Origin: Oscillospiraceae bacterium | GTDB lineage: Bacteria; Bacillota; Clostridia; Oscillospirales; CAG-272 | Reading direction: 5' to 3' | DNA: 42,815 nt | NCBI GenBank assembly: GCA_015064885.1 | Contig: SVRJ01000018.1 | Location: 1-42,815 of the forward strand | Position numbers and translations under genes: made by a program | Notes under the pieces: model-generated | Databases searched by the model: none | Seen by the model: the letters and a program-made list of their open reading frames with translations, nothing else | Told to the model about the DNA's origin: nothing | Part shown: positions 1 to 9,122 of the stretch, in pieces | Layout of the letters: each line of letters opens with the position of its first letter | Position numbering within the stretch: the stretch's first letter is position 1

Positions 1-148
1 GGCTCATATATAAGCCGTTTTTAGTATTTGCACACAGGCTTTTTTTATTCGTAATTTTTATTTTTAAGGCAAATAACATTTTCGACTTTTATATATGTCA
101 CTTTTGTTTGTAGAAAACTTACAAAGATATTATTTTAGCAAAAAGCAC

Positions 149-177
149 TTGACAACTCACATAAATTATGATATAAT
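149..177 (+). promoter_or_regulatory. Sigma-A promoter for the secreted duplicated-domain protein
   Basis: Perfect -35 TTGACA at 149-154 and perfect -10 TATAAT at 172-177, separated by 17 bp. It lies about 50 bp upstream of the preferred start at 227. The perfect match fits strong expression of the following gene. Confidence 0.9.
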
Positions 178-226
178 TTAGTCAAATCTAAAGGGTTCAC
201 CCTTAAATATGAAAGGAAAAATTGCA

Positions 227-2029
227 ATGAAAAAGATTTCTGCATTTTTACTCGTTCTGGTAATGGTTGCTTCCATTATCAGCACAAGCATTGTTGTTAC
301 ATCAGCAGCAGGCAACCAGCTTCTCAAGAGCTATGACGCAGCAGCTGACGGCGAACTCCTCTACGAGGTTAAGTTCGGCGAAACCGAGGGCGTTTACAAG
401 TCCGCTTACATCGCAGCGGGCAACAAGAACGACCCCTCTACGTTCAACCCCACTTTCTCTGCTGACAAGAGAGAGATGACGATCGCTTACACGCCCGATT
501 CTTCCAGACGTATCTGGTACGGCGGTGAGATCGAAGGTCTTACACTCGGTGCAGGCAAGAACTACACATTCACATTCAAGGCTAACTATGACACAGGCAA
601 CTCCAACGCAGGTGTATACTTCAACTTCCCCAACTCTTTCGCTTCTGACGACCTCGTTCTCAGAACAGAGTATAACCTCCTCAGAGGTATCTACGGTACT
701 CCCGACGTTCGTAACACAATTGCAGTCGGCGGTGGCAAGGGTACAGGTAAGTACATAAGCAGCGACCAGAGATACATCACAGCGACAAACGGCGGCGCAG
801 TATTCGCACGTAATGCTGACGGCTGGCACGATATGGCTATCGAGATCGAAGGCTACACATACAGACTCTACGTTAACAACACTCTCTTTGATGAAGCTAA
901 CCTCGCTGACGAAAACCTCGCAGTAGCAGGCAAGCTCGGTCTTGTTATCTACCTCTACAACTCCGGTACATTCTCTATCAAGGACGTTAACCTCTACAAG
1001 GGTGCTACAATGAAGGGCATCGCTCAGAAGGGCGCATGGGTAGTTGATACTCCCAACAACCCCAACTCCACAAACAAGCTCCTCAAGACATATGCTGACG
1101 CTAAGGACGGCGACCTCCTTTACGAGGTAGTATTCAACGCAGCTGACGGCGTATACGTTCCTAAGGTATGGGACAACAACCACAAGTCCGGTGGCGACAA
1201 GCCTTGGGCTACAGATCCTCTTATCGACATTGAGGTATCTGCTGACGGTAAGTCTGTTACATTCACAAACAAGGGTGCTGACGGTTCTTGCTGGTGGGGT
1301 AACGTTATCAATGGTCTTGAAGTAACAAAGGATACAAAGTACACCTACGAGTTCAAGGCTAAGAACAACATCGGCGGTAAGCAGGTTGGTCTCGGATGGG
1401 TAACAGACCCCAACCAGATGATGAAGGAATGCTATAACTTCTACGGCCGTTTCTCCACAGTTGGCGATTCTCAGGCTCAGGTAGTTATCGAGCAGTGCTC
1501 CTCTAAGATCGCAGGCGAACTTATGGGAACAACAGACTACACACCTATATTCCCGCTCGCAGACGCTGACGGCTTTACAAACGTTAAGGTTGAGATCGAC
1601 GGCTTCATGTTCTACGTATACTATGAGTGCATGTACGAAGCAGGCGGAACAACATGGACACTCTTCGAGCAGTATGATATGGCTAACCCCGAGAAGCTTT
1701 CCCTTTCTGTAAAGGATAACTCTCTTGCAGCTATGTTCTATATCTACAACGCTAACACATCCGGTACTTTCAAGGACGTTAAGATCTACAAGGGTCTCCT
1801 CGCTCCTAAGGCTTCTGCAGAAGAAACAACAACTCCCGAGGTTACAACTCCCAAGGAGACAACTCCTGCAGTTACAACAACAGCAACTCCTTCGACAACA
1901 ACTAAGGCTCCTGTAGTTACAACAGAAGCTCCCAAGGCTGAAAAGGGTTGCGGATCTGTAGTAGTAGGCGGTATCGCAGTAGTTGCTATCGTTACTCTCG
2001 CAGGCGTAGCAGTTTCCAAGAAGCACTAA
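227..2029 (+). CDS. Secreted protein with duplicated domain and Cys-Gly-Ser/TM C-terminus
   Basis: The gene encodes 600 residues from ATG 227, chosen over the in-frame ATG at 209 because GAAAGGA (211-217) then sits 9 nt upstream and the product begins directly with a signal peptide (MKKIS, hydrophobic core, cleavage near SAA). Two homologous halves follow, each opening with a similar phrase: NQLLKSYDAAADGELLYEV near residue 30 and NKLLKTYADAKDGDLLYEV near residue 285. Both look beta-rich, like a laminin-G or carbohydrate-binding jelly roll, but I cannot name the family. After them comes a Thr/Pro-rich linker, then EKGCGS, a hydrophobic helix and a short basic tail (SKKH). That layout resembles C-terminal sorting signals but has no LPXTG. 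Codon choice is strongly biased (AAC, AAG, CTC, TAC, GAC), unlike later genes, suggesting high expression. It is probably exported and surface-held; its ligand is unknown. Confidence 0.8.
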   Translation: MKKISAFLLVLVMVASIISTSIVVTSAAGNQLLKSYDAAADGELLYEVKFGETEGVYKSAYIAAGNKNDPSTFNPTFSADKREMTIAYTPDSSRRIWYGGEIEGLTLGAGKNYTFTFKANYDTGNSNAGVYFNFPNSFASDDLVLRTEYNLLRGIYGTPDVRNTIAVGGGKGTGKYISSDQRYITATNGGAVFARNADGWHDMAIEIEGYTYRLYVNNTLFDEANLADENLAVAGKLGLVIYLYNSGTFSIKDVNLYKGATMKGIAQKGAWVVDTPNNPNSTNKLLKTYADAKDGDLLYEVVFNAADGVYVPKVWDNNHKSGGDKPWATDPLIDIEVSADGKSVTFTNKGADGSCWWGNVINGLEVTKDTKYTYEFKAKNNIGGKQVGLGWVTDPNQMMKECYNFYGRFSTVGDSQAQVVIEQCSSKIAGELMGTTDYTPIFPLADADGFTNVKVEIDGFMFYVYYECMYEAGGTTWTLFEQYDMANPEKLSLSVKDNSLAAMFYIYNANTSGTFKDVKIYKGLLAPKASAEETTTPEVTTPKETTPAVTTTATPSTTTKAPVVTTEAPKAEKGCGSVVVGGIAVVAIVTLAGVAVSKKH

Positions 2030-2063
2030 GCTACAGTAAACCATAAATACAGTTAAAACCTAT

Positions 2064-2097
2064 AAGGGGTAGGCACTTGCGTGTCTACCCCTTCTTT
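2064..2097 (+). terminator. Terminator after the duplicated-domain gene
   Basis: The inverted repeat AAGGGGTAG (2064-2072) pairs with CTACCCCTT (2085-2093) and is followed by a short T-rich run. It separates this gene from the next one, whose ribosome binding site begins at 2105. Confidence 0.75.
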
Positions 2098-2116
2098 AGA
2101 ATACGAGGTGTCTTTT

Positions 2117-3589
2117 ATGTTTAAAGCAAAAAAATTATTATCCCTGTTCCTCGCTTTTCTTTTCATCTTCTCCGCATTGGTATCCTGTAGTAACGGAAAC
2201 GTAACAAGCACGTCCGACGACACGACTACGCTCTCCCCCGAAACAACTACGGAGGTCACAACCACCGAGGATATCACGACAGCGCCTCCGGCGGTTGAGA
2301 TCCCGAAGTCGCTGAAGATACTTGCTATCGGCAACAGCTTTTCCACCGACTCTATGCAATATCTGTGTCAGCTTCTTAAGGCAGCCGGTGTAGAAAAAGT
2401 AGTACTCGGAAATCTTTATTACGGTGGATGCACTCTTGCGCAACATCTTGCGTATGCAAAAGCAGACAGCGGCTCCTACACTTACTATAAAACAACGAGC
2501 GGTGCCTGGAGCAACACGAAGAATGCAAAGATGAGCACGGCTCTCACAGACGAAGAATGGGACTATATCTCCTTCCAGCAATCGTCAAAGACCAGCGGAC
2601 TTGTTGACAGCTATTCTACCCTTTCCGCTCTCACCGATATAGTTCGCGCAAAGGTTCCGGGTGCAAAATTCATGTGGAATATGACGTGGGCATATCAAAG
2701 TGACAGTACGCATGCTTCATTCCCCAACTACGACAGAAGCCAATCAAAGATGTACAGTATGATCGTTGACTGTGTAAAGCAGAAAATACTCACAAATGAA
2801 GAATTCAAGATAGTAATTCCCTGCGGAACGTCTATTCAGAACGCACGTTCGTCATTCCTCGGCGATACGCTCACGCGCGACGGCTATCATCTTGATTACA
2901 ATATCGGTCGTTACATTGCAGGTCTCACGTGGTGCGCCGCTATAACCGGTGTAGACGTTGATAAGGTAAACTTCAACCCCTCTCCCTCTGCTATAAGCGA
3001 TGATATGATCAAGGTAGCACGCGAGGCGGTAAAGAACGCTATCGCAAAGCCTCTTGAGGTCACAAAATCGGAAATAACAAGCGGAAGCGGACCTTCTGTC
3101 ACAACGGTGGATCCGTCTGTAGAGCTTAATCCTCAGGACTTTTTCGAGGCTGACAAGGTCCTTGCAAATACGAAGAACATTGATCTTACGAAGTATACTC
3201 TTCTCGACTGGAATCATCTGAACAATAAGTACTGGAACTGTACAAGCAAAGCGGGAATCGTTACTCCCTCTTCAAGTCAAAGCACGTACAATCAAAACGT
3301 TTGCTCTGATAGAAAATATTCGATCACAGAGCTTCCTGTCGGAACCGTATTCATATGTGATGACGGCTGGCAGTTCAGGCTTGACATATTCCCGGATGCT
3401 TCAAACAAATATACGGGAAAACGCCACGATATGATAACCGATAACTTGTTTGTTCTTTCAAGCACTTATCTGAACGGATGCACACATATGGGCTGGAATA
3501 TAGCATCGCTTCCGAAGGGAAACATCTCGGCTATCTTTGACCAGGCAGCTGCACACCTGAGAATTTACGTTCCGAAAACCGGTACGTAA
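2117..3589 (+). CDS. DUF4886-type (SGNH hydrolase-like) lipoprotein
   Basis: Start ATG 2117 is preferred because GAGGTG lies at 2105-2110 and the product then opens as a lipoprotein signal peptide with lipobox LVSC (Cys near residue 24); upstream in-frame codons fall inside the terminator. A Thr/Glu-rich linker (residues 25-55) leads to a DUF4886-like domain starting KILAIGNSFSTDSMQYL. GNSFS is the SGNH/GDSL-like block I with the candidate nucleophile Ser. DGYHLDYNIGRY near residue 260 supplies the likely Asp/His pair. A further domain of about 150 residues at the C-terminus is not recognised. DUF4886 proteins are probable esterases of surface glycans; the substrate here is unknown. It is likely anchored to the outer face of the membrane. 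Confidence 0.78.
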   Translation: MFKAKKLLSLFLAFLFIFSALVSCSNGNVTSTSDDTTTLSPETTTEVTTTEDITTAPPAVEIPKSLKILAIGNSFSTDSMQYLCQLLKAAGVEKVVLGNLYYGGCTLAQHLAYAKADSGSYTYYKTTSGAWSNTKNAKMSTALTDEEWDYISFQQSSKTSGLVDSYSTLSALTDIVRAKVPGAKFMWNMTWAYQSDSTHASFPNYDRSQSKMYSMIVDCVKQKILTNEEFKIVIPCGTSIQNARSSFLGDTLTRDGYHLDYNIGRYIAGLTWCAAITGVDVDKVNFNPSPSAISDDMIKVAREAVKNAIAKPLEVTKSEITSGSGPSVTTVDPSVELNPQDFFEADKVLANTKNIDLTKYTLLDWNHLNNKYWNCTSKAGIVTPSSSQSTYNQNVCSDRKYSITELPVGTVFICDDGWQFRLDIFPDASNKYTGKRHDMITDNLFVLSSTYLNGCTHMGWNIASLPKGNISAIFDQAAAHLRIYVPKTGT

Positions 3590-3627
3590 ATCACAACAGC
3601 CATACGTTGACATTCTCATAAAAAACA

Positions 3628-3668
3628 AAGCACTTATCTCAACGAACGGTTGGATAAGTGCTTTTTAT
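3628..3668. terminator. Bidirectional terminator between convergent genes
   Basis: The long stem AAGCACTTATC (3628-3638) pairs with GATAAGTGCTT (3653-3663), with extra pairing inside the loop. T-runs lie on both sides (TTTTT on plus, the complement of AAAAAACAAA on minus), so it can serve both the DUF4886 gene and the opposing UPF0210 gene. Confidence 0.85.
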
Positions 3669-3689
3669 TATATGAATATTTGTCAGCCC

Positions 3690-5048
3690 TCAGTTTTTAA
3701 GGCTGTGTATCGGTGCGGGAACTCTTCCGCCCCTGTTGATAAACACTGCGGGAGATTCATTGCGTACGCTCATTATCGGAGCGGTTCCGAGAAGACCTCC
3801 GAAATCAACGCTATCACCAACGTTTTTGCCGTATGCGGGGATAACTCTTACTGCGGTGGTCTTTGTATTGGCTACACCGATAGAGATCTCATCTGCAATA
3901 ATTCCGCAAATGACCGCGGCGTCTGTATCACCGGGAATCGCTATCATATCAAGACCTACAGAGCAAACTGCCGTCATAGCCTCAAGCTTTTCAATGGAAA
4001 GAACTCCTCTTTCCACCGCTGAGATCATACCCGCATCCTCTGAAACGGGAATGAATGCACCCGAAAGACCTCCTACGTGGCTGGATGCCATTACTCCGCC
4101 CTTTTTGACAGCGTCATTGAGCATAGCAAGAGCTGCCGTCGTTCCGTGCGCTCCGCAGCACTCAAGTCCCATATTTTCAAGGACGTGCGCTACCGAGTCT
4201 CCGATAGCCGGAGTCGGAGCGAGCGAAAGGTCAACTATACCGAACGGAACGCCGAGGCGTTCTGCCGCCTCACCCGCAACAAGCTGTCCTACTCTCGTTA
4301 TTTTGAATGCCGTCTTTTTTATAATATCCGCAAGGGCGGAAAGATCGCAGTTTCCTGCTCTCTTTATTGCTGAAGCAACGACGCCGGGACCCGAAACACC
4401 TACGTTTATAACGGTCTCCGGCTCTCCGACACCGTGGAATGCGCCTGCCATAAAGGGGTTATCCTCGGGAACGTTGGCAAACACGACAAGCTTTGCACAT
4501 CCTATCGAGTTTTTATCCTTTGTAAGGTATGCCGTATGCTTTATGATATCGCCCATTTTCTTGAGGGCATCCATATTTATTCCTGTTTTTGTACTCGCGA
4601 CGTTCACCGAAGAACACACTATATCCGTCTCGGAAAGAGCGTACGGAATAGACTCGATAAGTCTGCTTGCGCCTACCGTCTCGCCCTTATGCACCAATGC
4701 GGAATATCCGCCTATAAAGTTGATACCGAGATCGGTAGCCGCTCTCTGAAGCGTTTTGGCAACGTTTACGTACCCATCGGAAGAGATATTTCCTCCGACG
4801 AGTGAGATCGGTGTGACCGAGACTCTTTTATTAACTATCGGGATACCGTACTTCTTCTCTATCTCACAACCGACAGAGACGAGGTCCTTTGCGCTATACA
4901 TTATCTTATCGTATATCTTATCGCACAAGCGCTTCTCGTCCTCACTCACACAGTCATAGAGAGATATACCCATAGTTATAGTTCTGATATCCAGGCACTC
5001 CTGGCGTATCATATTTATTGTTTCAAGAATGTCCGCTGTATTAAGCAT
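3690..5048 (-). CDS. UPF0210 / PFL (DUF711) family protein
   Basis: The product has 452 residues and begins [14 protein letters not shown], followed by the family-typical [18 protein letters not shown] 5048 is used rather than the GTG three codons upstream, because that GTG forms part of the GGTG that serves as the weak ribosome binding site and family members start at this point. The length matches the usual 450 residues. The PFL family is related by fold to glycyl-radical enzymes of the pyruvate formate-lyase type, but its biochemical role is not established. It follows the ACT-domain gene by 12 bp, the usual pairing in Bacillota, which suggests that a small ligand sensed by the ACT protein matters for function. 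Confidence 0.88.
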   Translation of the reverse strand: MLNTADILETINMIRQECLDIRTITMGISLYDCVSEDEKRLCDKIYDKIMYSAKDLVSVGCEIEKKYGIPIVNKRVSVTPISLVGGNISSDGYVNVAKTLQRAATDLGINFIGGYSALVHKGETVGASRLIESIPYALSETDIVCSSVNVASTKTGINMDALKKMGDIIKHTAYLTKDKNSIGCAKLVVFANVPEDNPFMAGAFHGVGEPETVINVGVSGPGVVASAIKRAGNCDLSALADIIKKTAFKITRVGQLVAGEAAERLGVPFGIVDLSLAPTPAIGDSVAHVLENMGLECCGAHGTTAALAMLNDAVKKGGVMASSHVGGLSGAFIPVSEDAGMISAVERGVLSIEKLEAMTAVCSVGLDMIAIPGDTDAAVICGIIADEISIGVANTKTTAVRVIPAYGKNVGDSVDFGGLLGTAPIMSVRNESPAVFINRGGRVPAPIHSLKN

Positions 5049-5060
5049 AGCTGTCACCGT

Positions 5061-5330
5061 TTATATTTTATGCATCGAATTGAATATATCTTCGTGCATA
5101 GTATGAATGTCGAGTCCCCTGTGGCTTCCGTAATCTGCAAGCATATCTACAAAATCCGAAAAAGGGATCTTAAGTGCATCGATATCAGCAAGCATTATCA
5201 TGGCGAAATACTCGCTGAGAACGCTCTGTGTGATATCCACAATATTCACAGACTGCTCCGCACAGAGTGTGCTGACACCTGCGATAATTCCTACGCTGTC
5301 CTTTCCGGTCACCGTTATAACTGCCTTCAT
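5061..5330 (-). CDS. ACT-domain protein, UPF0237 family
   Basis: This 89-residue protein begins MKAVITVTGKDSVGIIAGVS, a single ACT domain of the UPF0237 type. ATG 5330 is chosen because AGGAGGT lies 5-6 nt upstream; the longer in-frame extension is low-complexity and lacks a ribosome binding site. ACT domains bind small ligands, often amino acids, between subunits. It sits between the HPr-like gene and the UPF0210 gene, all on the minus strand with short gaps, so the three are probably one transcript. Confidence 0.9.
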   Translation of the reverse strand: MKAVITVTGKDSVGIIAGVSTLCAEQSVNIVDITQSVLSEYFAMIMLADIDALKIPFSDFVDMLADYGSHRGLDIHTMHEDIFNSMHKI

Positions 5331-5394
5331 AATGTACCTCCTATATTTAAAAAGCCAACGTCGCATATGTAATTGCGACGCTTCTTTTTTTGTA

Positions 5395-5625
5395 CTACAC
5401 CTTGAATTTTTCAAGCTTTGAAAAAAGCTCATCCGCATTCTCGTCGCGGTCAACTATGACCTCTATAGGCTTGCGTCTGTTCATCGCAAGAAGTCCGAGG
5501 ATAGATTTTGCATCCGTTATATAATTCCCCGAGCGCAGGTCAACGTCCCCGCTGAATGCTGTAACTATTCTCACAAGCTCCTTCACGTCCGATATCGACG
5601 AGAGCTTGATATTCATCGTCTTCAC
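5395..5625 (-). CDS. HPr-fold protein lacking the active-site histidine
   Basis: The product has 76 residues from GTG 5625, with AAGGA about 9 nt upstream; the ATG three codons in would be too far from it. The fold matches HPr of the sugar phosphotransferase system, and DAKSILGLLAM corresponds to the region around the regulatory Ser46. The segment that should hold the catalytic His15 (HARPA-like) instead reads SSISDVKELVRIV, so the phosphocarrier histidine is missing. Such proteins are common in Clostridia and may act like Crh as regulatory partners rather than in sugar transport; that role is inferred. It is the first gene of the operon. Confidence 0.8.
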   Translation of the reverse strand: MKTMNIKLSSISDVKELVRIVTAFSGDVDLRSGNYITDAKSILGLLAMNRRKPIEVIVDRDENADELFSKLEKFKV

Positions 5626-5665
5626 TACACATCATCCTTAAAAAAGAATCACTTCATCTCTATAT

Positions 5666-5694
5666 ATTATACTACAGTTTTTAAAAATTGTCAA
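5666..5694 (-). promoter_or_regulatory. Promoter of the HPr-like/ACT/UPF0210 operon
   Basis: On the minus strand, TTGACA (5694-5689) and TATAAT (5671-5666) are both perfect, with a 17-bp spacer, about 40 bp upstream of GTG 5625. Confidence 0.88.
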
Positions 5695-5719
5695 TACCCT
5701 TGCGTCCTTTTTTAGATGT

Positions 5720-6250
5720 CTAAACAAGCTTTGCGTATATATTCTCAAAATCCCGGATGTCTATTCTCTCTTTTCTTTTTCCGCAGATCCAAAAGAGAGC
5801 TTCGCCGTCAAAACATATATCCGGTGTTTTTTTCTTTTCTTTCTCCTTCCCCGAATATGCTCTCATCAAAGAAAAAGCAGTCCGCGGTATCACGCGGTCT
5901 GTCTTTTCATCGAATAAAAGCAACTCTTCCCCATCAATTTTATCTCCTCCGGGAAAGCGCGAAAAAAACGAATATCCTACCGTAAGCACAGATATCCTTT
6001 CAGTCAGCTTTACCGTTTTCGCAATTAAACAGTATCCGTATGGAACTATTTTGAAGCGTTCGCGCCGCTCACGCTCATTTTCTCTGTCTATCTCAAATAT
6101 TCTCTCACAAAAAGAACGCGCGGCAGAATATATTTCCTCAGCAAGAGTATTTACTCTTCTGCCTTCTTCGAAAACGCGTACGATAAGCTTGCAGTTGCAG
6201 TATGCCCTGTCATCTTTTTTTACTAAGAATACCTCTGTTCTTTCCTCCAT
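5720..6250 (-). CDS. Hypothetical protein, 176 aa
   Basis: ATG 6250 is preceded by GGAGGAA at the right spacing, so this is a real gene. I do not recognise a named family. The protein is charged, with no signal peptide or membrane helix. Residues 15-60 are helical and Arg/Glu-rich (ENERERRERF). Residues 70-115 look like beta strands (VKLTERISVLTVGYSFFSRFPGGDK), faintly like DUF3298-type proteins. A basic-acidic linker (KEKEKKK) precedes a final segment ending FENIYAKLV. It lies back to back with spoIIE across a 300-bp gap. Confidence 0.6.
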   Translation of the reverse strand: MEERTEVFLVKKDDRAYCNCKLIVRVFEEGRRVNTLAEEIYSAARSFCERIFEIDRENERERRERFKIVPYGYCLIAKTVKLTERISVLTVGYSFFSRFPGGDKIDGEELLLFDEKTDRVIPRTAFSLMRAYSGKEKEKKKTPDICFDGEALFWICGKRKERIDIRDFENIYAKLV

Positions 6251-6553
6251 ACTTCCTCCGCTATGTATATTTTTAAACGTATATGATATTTATTTTCTTT
6301 TTATGCACACGTCAACTATCTTTCGTATCTAAAAAAACGACGTTTATAGGTAAAAATCTACAGCATTTTTCTTTCCCGACGATCTATATTAGCATTTTTT
6401 TGCGGTGTTTTATTGTATTCTTCCCGTAAGTGCCGATAAGCGCGGCAAAAATATATATTTTATCCTCTTTTACTACAGACTTATTACGACCAAAAATTCG
6501 TATAAAAAAGGTTATAATATAAGCAATAATTTCAATGAAAGGACCTTTTTAAA
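6251..6553. other. Intergenic region upstream of spoIIE
   Basis: About 300 bp of AT-rich sequence between divergent genes. TATAAT at 6513-6518 is a good -10 for spoIIE, but no convincing -35 lies 17 bp upstream, consistent with an activator-dependent promoter (Spo0A controls spoIIE in Bacillus). I could not find a clear Spo0A box. GAAAGGA at 6536-6542 serves the ATG at 6554. Confidence 0.5.
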
Positions 6554-8965
6554 ATGAACGACGATCAAAAAATAAAGGATAATGAAGAAAAAGATGCATA
6601 TACGAATCGCTTTGGAAAGGAATCTCTCAGGTCTGTACTTATAAATATAGGTAAAGTGCTTTCCTCCTCACCGGCAGCTGCATCGGAAGAAAGCAGTGAG
6701 GAAAAAAAGCAGATAGTAAAAAGAGGGGCATACGTATGTCTGTTCTTTACGCTGGGATTCCTCTTTTCATTCGCACGTTTTCCGTTCGGAGCATTTCCAC
6801 TCGGGCTTTCTCTTGTCGGCTGTGCCTCCTCTCACGTTCTTACAATATCCCTCGGTATGCTTTGCGGAATAACCGTAATGAAGCTTCCCTTCCCCCATTT
6901 TTTCGCTCTGACAATACTTATTCTTATAAGGATACTCGGTCGGACGTTGCTCGATAAGCCCGAGTATCGCATAAAAAGCGACCTCTATGGCTTTATCCGC
7001 TACGATCTCTTTAACGAAAATATCTATCTGCGCCTGAGTGCGGTATCGGTCTCTGTTTTTTCTCTCGGCCTTTGGAACATAATATCAAATAATTTTATGT
7101 TCTATGATCTGTGGGGGGCTCTTGTAGGCATGATAGTATCCCCCGTATGCACATATTTGTTCTCACTTTTCTTTGACAGTGAGAGAAACGGCGGAAAAAC
7201 AATATCGCTCTATATCTTCATGATAGCCTCTGTATATTCGTTGAAAATAGTAGGTGGGATCGGTACTTTTCTGGCGTTTACCGCTTCTCAGGTAATAATT
7301 CTCACCTTAGCCAGAAGGGCGATACGCATACACGTTATTGCGCTTTCACTCATACTCGGTATTATCTGCGGAATAGAATATACCCCCGTATTTCTTCTTT
7401 CGGTCATAACCTTTTTTATCATAGATAGCTTAACAGGGGAAAAGCGCAATGCCGCGTTTTTGTCTTCGCTTCTTGTAAGCGTCATATGGGGATTTGCGGT
7501 AGATGCGCGCAACGCATTATATACCGTATTCCCCGCCGCACTTGCTTCCGCAGCGATAGACAATCTGATACGTGCATGCCTCCCCGGTATAAGCATAAGC
7601 GACGAGCTTGTTTCGGCAAGTACGAAGCAAAAACTCATAACAGACACAGAAAACGAAAAGCGACTTGAGAGGATAAGTGAATCCTTCGCAAATCTTTCAA
7701 AATCATTCAAGAGACTTTCGGATAGACTGGCACTTCCGGGAACCTACGAGATACGCAGAGAGTGTGACGATATTATAGAAAAATACTGCAATGAATGCAA
7801 AAACACACCCATCTGTTGGGGGGAGGACTACAACACCACCATCGGCTTTCTTGCGGATATAAGCACTCACCTCTCCTCACACGGAAAAATCGACCGTTCG
7901 ATAGTTCCGCGCACTTTGGATACAAGATGCAAGGAAATAGACAGCATAATATCCGATATCAATGAAAAGACAAAAGAGCTTTACAAAGACACGCTCGAAA
8001 AAGAAAAGCTTACCGTCTTCTCCGCAGACTATTCCGCACTTTCAAAAATAATAAACGACAGCATAGCCGAAAAGCAAGCCGAGAATGCGGAAAATCGCGA
8101 GCTCACCGAAAAGGCTCTGATCGCAATGGGAAAATATAAAAGTGATTTTCACACCGTATCCGTTTTCGGCAAAAGGAAAATACGAGTATTTGCAAGGCTC
8201 AAAACGCTTAACGAGAACACAGTCGGAATGCGCGATTTCAAGCACATAATGGAGGAGGTGTGCGGATGCTCTTTTTCAAATCCCACCCTTAAAATAGAGG
8301 GAAAAAGCATGACCGTAACTCTGAATATAAAGCCGGTGTTCAAAGCCGAAGCATCCGCGTCAAAGGCAAGTGCCGACGAAAAGAATATGTGCGGAGATAC
8401 TCCTTCATTTTTCGAAGGACACGATAATTACTTTTATGCCATTATATCAGACGGTATGGGAACCGGCTCAAATGCCGCACTGACGAGCGGTATATGCGAG
8501 GTATTTCTTCGTGAGATGCTTGAAGGCGGAAACAGAGTAGATACGTCGCTGAGCATGCTTAACGCTGTTCTCACGGCAAAAAACGATGAATGCTCAGCTA
8601 CCGTTGACATAATGGAGCTTGACCTTCTGAGCGGCAGAGCCAGCTTTGTAAAAAGCGGTGCGGCATCAAGCTTTATTCTTCGCGACGGAAACGTATACAG
8701 ACTAAGCGCAAGAACCATGCCGCTCGGTATACTTGACGAGATAGACGCGGACATACAAAAGGTGCGCCTTAAGGATGGAGATACCGTATTTCTCGTCAGC
8801 GACGGAAACGCTCCCATGGATAACTATGACGAACTGATAAACATCATAAAATCTGCTCTTCCCTCTGACACACTTGAAAGCATAAGCGAAAAAATAATCA
8901 GCAGCTCAAAAAAAATATCAAAGGATGATATAAGCTGCGTTGTGATCCGCGTTTCAAATCTGTGA
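6554..8965 (+). CDS. spoIIE: Stage II sporulation protein E (membrane PP2C phosphatase)
   Basis: The product has 803 residues, close to the 827 of Bacillus SpoIIE. SpoIIE sits at the asymmetric septum and dephosphorylates the anti-anti-sigma factor SpoIIAA, releasing sigma-F in the forespore. Residues 1-55 are charged and cytoplasmic. Residues 60-335 hold about ten hydrophobic helices. A helical linker follows, and the PPM/PP2C domain occupies roughly residues 590-803. Phosphatase motifs are visible: SDGMGTGSNAALTSG (metal-binding Asp about 633), MPLGIL about 722, VSDGNAP about 751 and the closing DDISCVVIRV. The gene is monocistronic with its own terminator. It shows that the host is an endospore former. 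Confidence 0.96.
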   Translation: MNDDQKIKDNEEKDAYTNRFGKESLRSVLINIGKVLSSSPAAASEESSEEKKQIVKRGAYVCLFFTLGFLFSFARFPFGAFPLGLSLVGCASSHVLTISLGMLCGITVMKLPFPHFFALTILILIRILGRTLLDKPEYRIKSDLYGFIRYDLFNENIYLRLSAVSVSVFSLGLWNIISNNFMFYDLWGALVGMIVSPVCTYLFSLFFDSERNGGKTISLYIFMIASVYSLKIVGGIGTFLAFTASQVIILTLARRAIRIHVIALSLILGIICGIEYTPVFLLSVITFFIIDSLTGEKRNAAFLSSLLVSVIWGFAVDARNALYTVFPAALASAAIDNLIRACLPGISISDELVSASTKQKLITDTENEKRLERISESFANLSKSFKRLSDRLALPGTYEIRRECDDIIEKYCNECKNTPICWGEDYNTTIGFLADISTHLSSHGKIDRSIVPRTLDTRCKEIDSIISDINEKTKELYKDTLEKEKLTVFSADYSALSKIINDSIAEKQAENAENRELTEKALIAMGKYKSDFHTVSVFGKRKIRVFARLKTLNENTVGMRDFKHIMEEVCGCSFSNPTLKIEGKSMTVTLNIKPVFKAEASASKASADEKNMCGDTPSFFEGHDNYFYAIISDGMGTGSNAALTSGICEVFLREMLEGGNRVDTSLSMLNAVLTAKNDECSATVDIMELDLLSGRASFVKSGAASSFILRDGNVYRLSARTMPLGILDEIDADIQKVRLKDGDTVFLVSDGNAPMDNYDELINIIKSALPSDTLESISEKIISSSKKISKDDISCVVIRVSNL

Positions 8966-8969
8966 TGCC

Positions 8970-9001
8970 ATGCCCACAGTTGTTTTCTGTGGGCATTTTT
9001 C
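8970..9001 (+). terminator. spoIIE terminator
   Basis: ATGCCCACAG (8970-8979) pairs with CTGTGGGCAT (8987-8996), followed by TTTTT. It lies directly downstream of the spoIIE stop codon. Confidence 0.9.
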
Positions 9002-9071
9002 ACAATTTGGATTTTGCTCGTCTTATATTTTTGTGAAAATGTTAAAATCTAAAAAAACGATCAAAAAGGTA

Positions 9072-9100
9072 TTGACAAATCGCCGTTTTTGTAGTAAAAT
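9072..9100 (+). promoter_or_regulatory. Promoter of tRNA-Leu(GAG) copy 1
   Basis: TTGACA (9072-9077), a 17-bp spacer and TAAAAT (9095-9100), about 22 bp upstream of the tRNA 5' end. Confidence 0.85.
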
Positions 9101-9122
9101 ATATATGTTGCATAAGCGACCT

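Noticed and set aside
1-50. Possible terminator at the window start (GGCT ... AGCC then T-run)
   Set aside because: The stem is only four pairs and the upstream gene is outside the window, so it cannot be supported.
302-2044. 580-codon open frame on the minus strand opposite the first gene
   Set aside because: It is a shadow created by the strong codon bias of the real gene; the product is Cys/Ser/Val-rich with no start signal.
3736-4749. 337-codon plus-strand frame opposite the UPF0210 gene
   Set aside because: Low-complexity Ser/Thr/Pro/Ala/Ile-rich translation with no ribosome binding site, and UPF0210 on the other strand is clear.
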